Assembly (NCBI GenBank): GCA_031270205.1
Contig: JAISYA010000208.1
Coordinates: 1-5,545, forward strand
DNA length: 5,545 nucleotides
Reading direction: 5' to 3'
DNA from: Treponema sp.
GTDB taxonomy: Bacteria > Spirochaetota > Spirochaetia > Treponematales > Breznakiellaceae
A model generated the notes under the pieces. It saw only the letters and a program-made list of their open reading frames with translations. It did no database searches and was not told the DNA's origin. Position numbers and translations under genes: made by a program. Shown in pieces: positions 1 through 5,309 of this stretch (position 1 is its first letter; the number at the start of each line of letters is the position of its first letter).

Positions 1-237
1 TTAATTCTGTTTTCCATGCCTGTTTCCCTGTCCAAAAAGCGGCTTTCGCCGGGTCTCCCCGGGTGTTTGGGGTTCTTCCGGTATTCCGGGGCTTTTCTCA
101 GGAGGGCTTCCCGTAGCGGTTCTCAGTTGCTGAATTTGGAACAGGGAATGGACAAGGTTCCGTATATACTCCTGTTCATGCCGGTAGAGACGGCTAAAAC
201 CCTCTCCAAGAAGGCTGGTTTTCCGTTTTTTCCCCAT
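1..237 (-). CDS. Hypothetical protein, 78 aa
   Basis: This is a complete small reading frame, ATG at 237-235 and TAA at 3-1, that I do not recognise. The product is basic and hydrophilic. It starts MGKKRK, has a likely helical stretch around residues 20-40 (containing LVHSLFQIQQL), and ends in a Pro/Gly/Arg/Lys-rich tail that is probably disordered. There is no signal peptide, membrane segment or known motif. Support for a real gene: a G-rich Shine-Dalgarno-like run (GGGGGA, 248-243) lies a few bases before the ATG, and a good promoter match (TAGACA, 17 bp, TATAGT) lies just upstream. It diverges from the XRE repressor gene, an arrangement common for repressor-controlled small genes. Against it: it is short, it has no recognisable family, and that promoter would start transcription almost at the ATG. 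It may be spurious. Confidence 0.4.
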   Translation of the reverse strand: MGKKRKTSLLGEGFSRLYRHEQEYIRNLVHSLFQIQQLRTATGSPPEKSPGIPEEPQTPGETRRKPLFGQGNRHGKQN

Positions 238-248
238 GATTTTCCCCC

Positions 249-277
249 ACTATATCATACTATTTCCTTTTTGTCTA
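249..277 (-). promoter_or_regulatory. Candidate promoter for the 78-aa gene
   Basis: Reading the minus strand, TAGACA (277-272, 5/6 match to the sigma-70 -35 box) is followed after exactly 17 bp by TATAGT (254-249, 5/6 match to the -10 box). The predicted transcription start would be near 242, only about five bases before the ATG at 237, so the message would be nearly leaderless and would exclude the G-rich SD-like run. A start further upstream is possible but has poorer boxes. Confidence 0.45.
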
Positions 278-295
278 GTTTTCAGATGTGTTTTA

Positions 296-308
296 GATAT
301 TTAATATC
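296..308. promoter_or_regulatory. Palindrome, candidate XRE operator
   Basis: GATATTTAATATC is a perfect inverted repeat with 6-bp arms around one central base. It lies between the -35 box of the minus-strand candidate promoter (277-272) and the plus-strand candidate -35 box (313-318). Small XRE repressors commonly bind such palindromes between divergent promoters and repress their own gene. Binding by the protein encoded at 370-720 is inferred from position only. AT-rich palindromes of this size can also arise by chance. Confidence 0.35.
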
Positions 309-312
309 CTTA

Positions 313-341
313 TTGGTTCAAAACGCCTGGTCTTGTACTAT
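313..341 (+). promoter_or_regulatory. Weak candidate promoter for the XRE gene
   Basis: TTGGTT (313-318, 3/6 to the -35 box) and TACTAT (336-341, 4/6 to the -10 box) are separated by 17 bp. Transcription would start near 348, giving a leader of about 20 nt before the ATG at 370. The boxes are poor. Support comes from the correct spacing and from the palindrome just upstream. Confidence 0.3.
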
Positions 342-369
342 CAGCCGCTATTTGTTACCTTATTTAAAG

Positions 370-720
370 ATGGATACCAATGCGGGCCGTCGCCTTCTTG
401 AATTGAGGCGGGCTTTGGGCTTAACCCAGCAGGCTTTTGGGGCTAAAATTCACATTTCCAGGGGATATGTAACTTCGCTGGAAAAAAACCGCCAGCCTCT
501 TAACGGCCGGATTGTCAAACTTATTGCCGATACTTTCGGCGTCAATAGCGAATGGCTCAAAACCGGTTCCGGGGAGATGTTCCTCGACCTCAAAAATATT
601 CAACTCATGGAAACGATCAGTATATTCAACCAGTTAAACCCTGATTTCCAGAATTTTATCATCAGCCAGCTCAAACAGCTTCTGGAAATGAACCACAATT
701 ATCAGGGCGGCAAGAAATGA
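370..720 (+). CDS. XRE-family helix-turn-helix transcriptional regulator
   Basis: A small DNA-binding protein of 116 aa, cytoplasmic, likely a repressor. Residues 6-65 form a lambda-Cro/P22 C2-type HTH domain. Helix 1 is RRLLELRRALG, helix 2 begins TQQAFGAKI (19-27), the recognition helix is RGYVTSLEKN (31-40), and the domain ends with the FGVNSEWLKTGSGEMF stretch seen in many phage-like and spirochete XRE proteins. Residues 75-106 are predicted helical (IFNQLNPDFQNFIISQLKQL) and may serve in dimerisation. The frame stays open back to position 16, but the upstream translation is low-complexity and lies in the AT-rich divergent spacer, so I start at ATG 370, a few residues before helix 1. No clear Shine-Dalgarno precedes it. 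TTG at 352 is an in-frame alternative. It converges on the MBL gene and may regulate itself and the divergent small gene; that is inference. Confidence 0.85.
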   Translation: MDTNAGRRLLELRRALGLTQQAFGAKIHISRGYVTSLEKNRQPLNGRIVKLIADTFGVNSEWLKTGSGEMFLDLKNIQLMETISIFNQLNPDFQNFIISQLKQLLEMNHNYQGGKK

Positions 721-721
721 T

Positions 722-736
722 CGCCCCTAAAGGGCG
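722..736 (+). terminator. Short hairpin after the XRE stop codon
   Basis: CGCCC and GGGCG pair across a 5-nt loop (CTAAA), starting two bases after the TGA. The position fits a transcription end for the XRE gene, and a symmetric hairpin could act for the opposing MBL gene as well. No T-tract follows on the plus strand, so this is not a canonical intrinsic terminator. Confidence 0.25.
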
Positions 737-751
737 CATGGGGGCTATTCA

Positions 752-773
752 CCGGCTAAATCCGCCGCGCGGT
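752..773. repeat. 22-bp repeat shared with 5207-5228
   Basis: This segment of the convergent spacer begins CCGGCTAAA and ends CGCGCGGT. It matches 5207-5228 at 20 of 22 positions in the same orientation. Similarity stops abruptly on both sides. The distal copy lies in the GC-rich insert within the hairpin array, overlapping one of that insert's inverted ends. The copy here may be a remnant of the same dispersed element. The rest of the spacer 721-826 shows no gene or clear terminator. Confidence 0.5.
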
Positions 774-826
774 TACCAGCAGTTTTAACAGCAAGCGCAA
801 CAGGCTGCGAGGCGGGGGTTCCCCTA

Positions 827-2239
827 TTACCCCAGCCGGTACGTTTTGCCGTACTGTACGATTTGCGTGTTGGGGAACCCGTTTTGTTCCAGGTGCTTTT
901 TGAGAAAAGCCTGGGCTTTCTTTTCACCGTGTACCAGCAGGATTCCCTTTAAGCGTGAGGTGTCAATGGCCCTGAGCCATTCCAGGGATTCGGCGTAATC
1001 GGCGTGGGCGCTGAAGGCGTTGATCTCCTCGACACGGGCTTTGAGTTTGAACCATTGGCCGTGAATTTTTACCTCGCTTTCGCGGTTGCGGATGCGGCGG
1101 CCCAGGGTGTTCTCGGCCATGTAGCCGACGGTAAGGATGGTGGTGTTCGGGTCTTCGATGCTGTGGATCAGGTGGTGCTGGATGCGGCCCGCCTCGCACA
1201 TGCCGTCGGCGGAAATGATGATGAGCGGCCCCGCGTGATCGTTCAGCGCCATGGATTCCTGGACGCTGGCGGTAAAATGCAGGCTGTTAAAACCGAAGGG
1301 GTTTTTGTGATGCCTGATAAAGGCTTCCATTACATCATCGTCATAGCATTCGGGGTGTACCTGAAAAATGGTGGTGGCGTTAGTCGCCATCGGGGAATCC
1401 ACAAATATCGGGATTTCGGGAATAACGCCCCGGTCAACCAGCAGGTGGAAATAGTAGACAAGTTCCTGGGTCCGCTCAACGGCGAAAGAGGGGATAAGGA
1501 TGCGGCCGCGGCTTTTCATGGTATGTCTGGCAATGTCCGCGAGCTTTTCAATGGCGTCGGCGGCGGAATCGTGGAGGCGGTCGCCGTAGGTGCTTTCAAG
1601 GATGATGTAATCCGGCGCGCCGCCGGGGATCGCCGGGTCCTGGATAATGGGTTTGCCCTTGCGGCCAAGATCGCCGCTGGCAAAAATCAGCAGCTCCCCG
1701 CCGTCCCGCTTCACCGTGATCGACGCTATGGCCGAGCCGAGGATATGTCCCGCGTCGTGGAATTCCAGGCGTACCCCGTCGCCGATGTACATGGGCCGGT
1801 TGTAGGAAACTCCCACCATCTGGCTTGTCGCCTGAATGGCGTCCTGTTCGTCGTAGAGCGGGGTCCAGTCGAACTTTTCGCCTTTTTTTTGGGCCTGCCT
1901 GCTCAGGTACTTTGCGTCGCTTGCCTGGATATGGGCGGAATCCATCATGATGAGGCTGGCAATGTCCCTGGACGCCGGGGTGGCGTAAATATTCCCCGTA
2001 TAACCCCGCTTTACCAGGAGCGGGAAAAGGCCGCAGTGGTCATGGTGGCCGTGGGTCAGGATAGCGCCGTCGATCCGGTCTACCGCGATGCCGAAGTTAC
2101 GGTTCTTCCGGTCCGCCTCGGCCCTGGAACCCTGAAAAGCGCCGCAGTCAATAAGGTAGCTTTTCCCGTCAATTTCAAGCACATGCTTGGACCCGGTAAC
2201 TTCCTCGGCCGCGCCGAGGGAATAAAAGTCTGCGTTCAT
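827..2239 (-). CDS. MBL-fold/beta-CASP ribonuclease-like protein
   Basis: A 470-aa, soluble, two-metal hydrolase of the CPSF73/RNase J-like group (YSH1-type), normal length for the family. The metallo-beta-lactamase core starts at once (SLGAAEEVTGSKHVLE). Metal-ligand motifs visible: D31 (LIDCG), H63-G-H65-H66-D67-H68, H165 (DAGHILGSA), D190 (SGDLGR). The beta-CASP insert carries ESTYGDR (215-221), PSFAVERTQEL (250-260), DSPMA (281-285) and GMCEAGRIQHHL (346-357). The core resumes with FSAHADY (H412) and VHGE (H437). A His in the last motif is typical of RNA-acting rather than DNA-acting members. The usual ASGM segment reads ADGM (344-347), a Ser-to-Asp change. The likely role is RNA processing or decay; the substrate is unknown. 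The ATG at 2239 gives the family's normal N-terminus, but its only SD-like AGGA is 13 nt away, so translation may be leaderless. Codons for residues around 118-119 contain an A8 run. Confidence 0.93.
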   Translation of the reverse strand: MNADFYSLGAAEEVTGSKHVLEIDGKSYLIDCGAFQGSRAEADRKNRNFGIAVDRIDGAILTHGHHDHCGLFPLLVKRGYTGNIYATPASRDIASLIMMDSAHIQASDAKYLSRQAQKKGEKFDWTPLYDEQDAIQATSQMVGVSYNRPMYIGDGVRLEFHDAGHILGSAIASITVKRDGGELLIFASGDLGRKGKPIIQDPAIPGGAPDYIILESTYGDRLHDSAADAIEKLADIARHTMKSRGRILIPSFAVERTQELVYYFHLLVDRGVIPEIPIFVDSPMATNATTIFQVHPECYDDDVMEAFIRHHKNPFGFNSLHFTASVQESMALNDHAGPLIIISADGMCEAGRIQHHLIHSIEDPNTTILTVGYMAENTLGRRIRNRESEVKIHGQWFKLKARVEEINAFSAHADYAESLEWLRAIDTSRLKGILLVHGEKKAQAFLKKHLEQNGFPNTQIVQYGKTYRLG

Positions 2240-2245
2240 GGTAGA

Positions 2246-2274
2246 ATTATAATCCTGATTGCTTTTTTTTTACA
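2246..2274 (-). promoter_or_regulatory. Candidate promoter of the MBL gene, near-leaderless
   Basis: A perfect TATAAT (2251-2246 on the minus strand) lies only 6 nt before the ATG at 2239. A start 6-7 nt downstream of it would produce a leaderless transcript. The 17-bp spaced -35 position reads TGTAAA (2274-2269, poor match). An uninterrupted A9 run (2271-2263) covers the end of that box and half the spacer, so changes in run length would alter promoter spacing. Confidence 0.4.
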
Positions 2275-2292
2275 TAGCGCTGCGTTAGAGTG

Positions 2293-2323
2293 TTACTTTG
2301 GCGCTGAGTCGCCCTTTTATAAG
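2293..2323 (+). promoter_or_regulatory. Weak candidate promoter for nitroreductase-thrC
   Basis: TATAAG (2318-2323, 5/6 to the -10 box) is the best plus-strand -10 in the divergent spacer 2240-2363. The nearest -35-like element, TTACTT (2293-2298), has a long 19-bp spacer. A second possible -10, TAAAAT (2338-2343), has no useful -35. Confidence 0.28.
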
Positions 2324-2352
2324 TGTGGTTCTTTTGTTAAAATCGAAAGAGT

Positions 2353-2360
2353 GGGGTGAT
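2353..2360 (+). promoter_or_regulatory. Shine-Dalgarno site that selects a GTG start
   Basis: GGGGTGAT closely matches the anti-SD complement GGAGGTGAT and lies 3 nt before the GTG at 2364, with its G-run at normal spacing. It supports GTG as the start of the nitroreductase-like gene, as does the signal peptide that begins there. Confidence 0.65.
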
Positions 2361-2363
2361 TAA

Positions 2364-2930
2364 GTGAAAAAGTATCTTTTGTTGACAGTAATCCTGTCCA
2401 TGGGGATGGGCGCTTTTCCGGTTTTTGCCCAGCAGGGCGGTCCTGCCGGGGCGATTATCAACCATTACGCGGCCAATAATTTTGTCGCCGGGGCAATCCC
2501 CGCGGCGGATTTGGACCGCATCGTTCAGGCGGGGATCCGCGCTCCCAGCGCCCGCAACCGCCAGCCCTGGCATTTTACGGTGGTGCAGAACCTGGCGCTG
2601 GCTAAAAAGGTAGTGCCTCAGACGCTGGACGGCAATGCGCTTATCGTTATATCCGCCGCGGGAGACGGTAAAACCAACGGCGCGGAAATTCTCGACTGCG
2701 CGCTGGCGGCACAGAGCATATACCTTGCGGCCCAGGCTCTGGGCTACGGCTCGCGGATATACACCGGCCCAATTGACGGCGTAAACCGCGGCCTGAAATC
2801 CGACCTGGGCCTCCCCGGCGGACACAGCGCCGTGGTTCTGATCCGGGTGGGCAAGATCAGCGCCGGAACCGACGCGGTAAGCGCCGCCTCAAGCCGGAAG
2901 CCGGCGGGCAACATGGTAACGTACAAATAA
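2364..2930 (+). CDS. Exported nitroreductase-family protein
   Basis: 188 aa, starting at GTG. Residues 1-22 form a Sec-type signal peptide: MKK, a hydrophobic core, and a VFA cleavage site before QQGG. There is no twin-arginine motif and no lipobox Cys. The mature part has the FMN-dependent nitroreductase fold. APSARNRQPWHF (60-71) is the FMN/substrate loop, DCALAAQSIYLAAQALGYGS (111-130) is the dimer-interface helix, GLPGGHSAVVLIRVG (149-163) is the core strand, and RKPAGNMVTY (178-187) is the usual C-terminal tail. It is near full length for a compact member. Oddities: the Arg-rich RxSxR segment that normally opens the domain and holds the FMN phosphate is replaced by NHYAANNF (33-40), and the location is extracytoplasmic, where flavin must be supplied separately. 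Substrate and redox partner are unknown. Its stop is 7 nt from thrC, so they are probably co-transcribed. Confidence 0.85.
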   Translation: MKKYLLLTVILSMGMGAFPVFAQQGGPAGAIINHYAANNFVAGAIPAADLDRIVQAGIRAPSARNRQPWHFTVVQNLALAKKVVPQTLDGNALIVISAAGDGKTNGAEILDCALAAQSIYLAAQALGYGSRIYTGPIDGVNRGLKSDLGLPGGHSAVVLIRVGKISAGTDAVSAASSRKPAGNMVTYK

Positions 2931-2937
2931 GGATGAT

Positions 2938-4248
2938 ATGCAGTTCCGTTCCACCAAATCGTCAGGGCCTTTAGTCTCCTTCAAGGACGCGGTGCTGCAC
3001 TGCCTGCCGTCCGACGGGGGGCTGTATGTCCCCGACCGGGTGATGGATATACGGCAGTTCTTTTTGTACATGGGCGAAAAAACGAGCTTCCATGAACTGG
3101 TAGCGACTGTCGCGCCGAGCCTGTTGCAGGGGGAACTCAATCCCTTTTCCGCGTCCCGAGTGGCGGAAAGCGCCTTTGATTTTGAGCCGGAGCTGATCCG
3201 CCTTGACGAAGGGCTTTCCATCCTCAACCTGTACAACGGGCCTACCGGGCTTTTCAAGGATTTCGGCATCGCCTTTCTCGCCGCGGTGATGGAGGAACTG
3301 CTGAAAAATTCGGGGCAGGCCCTCGTGCTTGCCGCGGCCAGGGGCGACACCGGCGTAAGCATGGCCCACGCCTTCAGCAAGCAAAAGGGCTTTCGCCTGG
3401 TTCTGGCGTACCCGTCGGGACCGGTCCGGGGCCTTAAACCCGCGTCATTTGTGTCCAACGGCGGGAATATCATTCCCATTCAGATAAAAGGAACGTTTGA
3501 CGACTGCCAGCGCCTTATCAACGAGGCCATCAACGACCGGAAATTCGCGGAACGCTTCGGCATTACCAGCGCCAACACGATCAACCCCGGCCGGCTCCTC
3601 CCTCAGACTTTTTATTATCTGTACACGTTTATCAAAATCAAAAAACAGCTCTCAGGCGATCTGGCGTTCAGCGTGCCTTCGGGCAACTTCGGCAATCTTA
3701 TCGCCGGTCTGTACGCGTGGAAATTCGGCATGCCGGTAAACGCTTTTATTGCCGCCATGAACGCCAACAACGCCTTCGGCGATTTTATTCAGGGCAAGCC
3801 GTTTGTTTCCCGCCCGCTTGTCAACACAAACTCCCCGGCTCTGGATGTGAGCGTCCCCTCAAACTACGAGCGTCTCGCGTCGTTCTACAAAGAGGCCCCG
3901 GCAGTCATGCGCAACATGGTGTATCCCGCCTCAATCAGCGACGAGGCAACCCTTTCGGCCATTGAGTACGCCTGGAAAAAATACCATATCCTTATCGATT
4001 CCCACACCGCCGTTGCCTTTGCCGCGGCAAGGCAGGTTGCCGAATCCCATACATGGGGCGGCCATGTACACACCGTGGTCCTTGCCACCGGACACCCGGC
4101 CAAGGAAGCGGGCCTGATGCGGGAAATCACCGGCCAGGACATCGACATTCCGAAACCGCTTGCGGCGCTGCAAAGAAAAACAGACCCCATCGCCGTCATT
4201 TCTCCCCAGCTTGACGTCTTTGAAGGGGTTGTCGCGAGCTGTTACTGA
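2938..4248 (+). CDS. thrC: Threonine synthase
   Basis: Converts O-phospho-L-homoserine to L-threonine with PLP, the last step of threonine synthesis; cytoplasmic. 436 aa, the size of the E. coli-type enzyme. The N-terminus shows the family pattern: STK at 5-7, VSFKDAVLHCL, and SDGGLYVPD (25-33). The PLP lysine is K107 in GPTGLFKDFG. RGDTG (135-139) followed by AHAF is the substrate/PLP loop, SANTINPGRLLPQ (211-223) is conserved, VPSGNFGN (246-253) is the PLP phosphate cup, and DVSVPSN (303-309), DSHTAV (354-359) and LATGHPAK (382-389) complete the signature. One oddity: Ser of the common TSGDTG motif is Arg135. ATG 2938 is preceded by AAGGA at short spacing and lies 7 nt after the nitroreductase stop. 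No hom or thrB is present here, so the pathway genes are scattered. The gene converges on the lipoprotein gene with a 10-bp gap. Confidence 0.95.
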   Translation: MQFRSTKSSGPLVSFKDAVLHCLPSDGGLYVPDRVMDIRQFFLYMGEKTSFHELVATVAPSLLQGELNPFSASRVAESAFDFEPELIRLDEGLSILNLYNGPTGLFKDFGIAFLAAVMEELLKNSGQALVLAAARGDTGVSMAHAFSKQKGFRLVLAYPSGPVRGLKPASFVSNGGNIIPIQIKGTFDDCQRLINEAINDRKFAERFGITSANTINPGRLLPQTFYYLYTFIKIKKQLSGDLAFSVPSGNFGNLIAGLYAWKFGMPVNAFIAAMNANNAFGDFIQGKPFVSRPLVNTNSPALDVSVPSNYERLASFYKEAPAVMRNMVYPASISDEATLSAIEYAWKKYHILIDSHTAVAFAAARQVAESHTWGGHVHTVVLATGHPAKEAGLMREITGQDIDIPKPLAALQRKTDPIAVISPQLDVFEGVVASCY

Positions 4249-4258
4249 GCTTGCCGCC

Positions 4259-4999
4259 TTACATGAGCGGTACTCTCGCAATATAGAACATAATGTTGCT
4301 GTTATATTGAGCGGAATGGTAATAACCCCATGCGGATACAGTGTCGTTCAGCTTTTTGGCAATGTCGGAAACTACACTGTCGGGACACCCATACTGTTTG
4401 CCGAATGCCTTCATATCTTCCCAATTTCCCTCTTCGACATCGGGATAATCAAAATTATATGACCCTGTGGTACTGCAATAGTTATATATTTGTTCCGGCG
4501 TTTGTCCTGTAAACAAACTGTTGATCTGGCTCTCGGTATACGTGGTGGTCGACCCAATACAGTAATAATAATCCTTTGCGGCGGTAACGCTGCCGCTATA
4601 GGTTGTTCCGCCGTCCGTAATGGTGATAGCGTCTCCGGTAATATTCACCGCACCGCCGTCTTTCTGCTTAAACTCTATCGAGCCGCCGGAAGCGATGACC
4701 GTTCCCCGGCTGACTACCTTTCCGTCAACGTACGCGGTATAATTGTTCGTTTTTGACCAATCAATAGCCTTTCCCGCACCCGTGCTTCCGGGTGATGTGA
4801 TAACAATTTTGATTGTTTTTCCATCATTAGTCACCCCATAGTATCCATCTATGACCTCAGGCGTGCTGATCCCCTCCTGCGTGGGCTGCGTAGACGTGCT
4901 CCCGTCCCCGCCGCCGCCTGTGGGACACCCGGTCAGCGCGAAGACGAATGTCAACAGCAGCGCCGCCATTCCCGAAACAAAAAACGTGCTATTCTTCAT
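4259..4999 (-). CDS. Putative lipoprotein of unknown function
   Basis: 246 aa. Residues 1-24 are a lipoprotein signal peptide: MKNSTFF, a hydrophobic stretch (AALLLTFVFA), and lipobox LTGC with Cys25 as the acylation site. A flexible PTGGGGDGSTST linker follows. Residues 48-140 look like a beta-rich domain (DGYYGVTNDGKTIKIVITSP; later GGAVNITGDAITITDGGTTYSG), resembling the small lipocalin-like or beta-sandwich modules of spirochete lipoproteins; I assign no family. Residues 145-246 are a different, Tyr-rich part with three cysteines (C147, C175, C205) and a probable helix (DSVVSDIAKKLNDTVSAW). It is likely anchored on the periplasmic face or the surface. The frame stays open 18 codons upstream to 5053, but ATG 4999 has an SD (AAAAGGAG) and starts the signal peptide, so I choose it. 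A hairpin abuts the SD, and a tandem hairpin array begins 72 bp upstream of the ATG. Confidence 0.85.
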   Translation of the reverse strand: MKNSTFFVSGMAALLLTFVFALTGCPTGGGGDGSTSTQPTQEGISTPEVIDGYYGVTNDGKTIKIVITSPGSTGAGKAIDWSKTNNYTAYVDGKVVSRGTVIASGGSIEFKQKDGGAVNITGDAITITDGGTTYSGSVTAAKDYYYCIGSTTTYTESQINSLFTGQTPEQIYNYCSTTGSYNFDYPDVEEGNWEDMKAFGKQYGCPDSVVSDIAKKLNDTVSAWGYYHSAQYNSNIMFYIARVPLM

Positions 5000-5007
5000 T
5001 TGAATAA

Positions 5008-5033
5008 CTCCTTTTGGCGGAGCTAAGGCCGCC
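5008..5033 (-). promoter_or_regulatory. Lipoprotein SD with an adjoining hairpin
   Basis: In the minus-strand message, GGCGG (5033-5029) and CCGCC (5020-5016) can form a 5-bp GC-only stem with an 8-nt loop. The stem is directly followed by the Shine-Dalgarno AAAAGGAG (5015-5008), which sits 8 nt from the ATG. A hairpin against the SD could affect ribosome access or block 5' decay. No obvious promoter is visible between here and the repeat array. Confidence 0.4.
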
Positions 5034-5046
5034 CAATATGCGGTAA

Positions 5047-5059
5047 CGTCCAACGGACG
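5047..5059. other. Small hairpin in the lipoprotein leader
   Basis: CGTCC and GGACG pair across a 3-nt loop. It lies between the hairpin array and the SD-proximal hairpin. It lacks the array's flanking sequence and a T-tract, so it is neither an array unit nor a terminator. Its function is unclear. Confidence 0.3.
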
Positions 5060-5193
5060 CCTTTTGCCGCTGCCTGTTAGCCGGCCCTGGAACCGGCCTG
5101 TTCACGACCATGAACTAAGCCTGTTCCGTATGCGGAACTAAGCCTGTTCATGACCATGAACTAAGCCTGTTGAGGGTGCTCAACTAACGCTTG

Positions 5194-5309
5194 AGCGGCC
5201 ACTGCTCCGGCTAAAGCCGTCGCGCGGTCTATGGCTACAGGGGCGGTCACGGGGCCTACGCCATGCCGCATTGCTCAGCTACACGGCTTCGCCGTGCAGT
5301 TACTGGGCG
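5194..5309. mobile_element. 116-bp GC-rich insert with inverted ends, MITE-like
   Basis: This block interrupts one array unit. The left part of a unit (CGCTTG, 5188-5193) and the right part (GGGTCCTCAACTAA, 5310-5323) sit on either side. An intact copy of the same unit type follows at 5347. Near the two ends, 5201-5220 and the complement of 5283-5300 align at 16 positions with two mismatches and two gaps: ACTGC, CGGC and AAGCCGT are shared. Each end also folds on itself (CGGC/GCCG at 5208-5219; CACGGC/GCCGTG at 5282-5296). It has no coding capacity and no clear target-site duplication. The size and inverted ends suggest a small non-autonomous element, but they do not prove it. Confidence 0.45.
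5282..5296. other. Stable GC hairpin inside the insert
   Basis: CACGGC and GCCGTG form a perfect 6-bp stem with a 3-nt loop. On the minus strand the apex reads GCGAAGC, a known very stable mini-hairpin sequence in DNA. It forms part of the right-hand inverted end of the insert. No T-tract follows on either strand. Confidence 0.5.

Noticed and set aside
157..180. GTTCCGTAT and CCTGTTCATG, which match array unit starts
   Set aside because: The matches are only 9 and 10 bases, lack the complementary arms, and lie in a possible coding frame. Such short matches are expected by chance in a window of this size.
16..369. Upstream extension of the XRE protein (an open frame from 16)
   Set aside because: It runs through AT-rich promoter-like DNA and over the divergent gene, and its translation resembles no domain. 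The HTH domain begins naturally just after ATG 370.
1883..1890. A8 run in the MBL gene as a programmed frameshift site
   Set aside because: The reading frame is continuous and full length through it, no alternative frame gives a sensible product, and no downstream stimulatory structure was evident.
1004..2359. Long plus-strand open frame opposite the MBL gene
   Set aside because: The minus strand encodes all MBL/beta-CASP motifs. The opposite frame is a by-product of GC-rich codon use and has no recognisable motif.
2364..2930. Covalent flavinylation (ApbE-type) of the exported nitroreductase
   Set aside because: No D-G-x-S-G-A-T-like motif is present; the SAGT stretch at residues 166-169 lacks the required preceding residues.
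4249..4275. Bidirectional terminator between thrC and the lipoprotein gene
   Set aside because: Only a 4-bp stem (CCGC/GCGG) with a 9-nt loop and no T-tract is visible, and it overlaps the lipoprotein's last codons.
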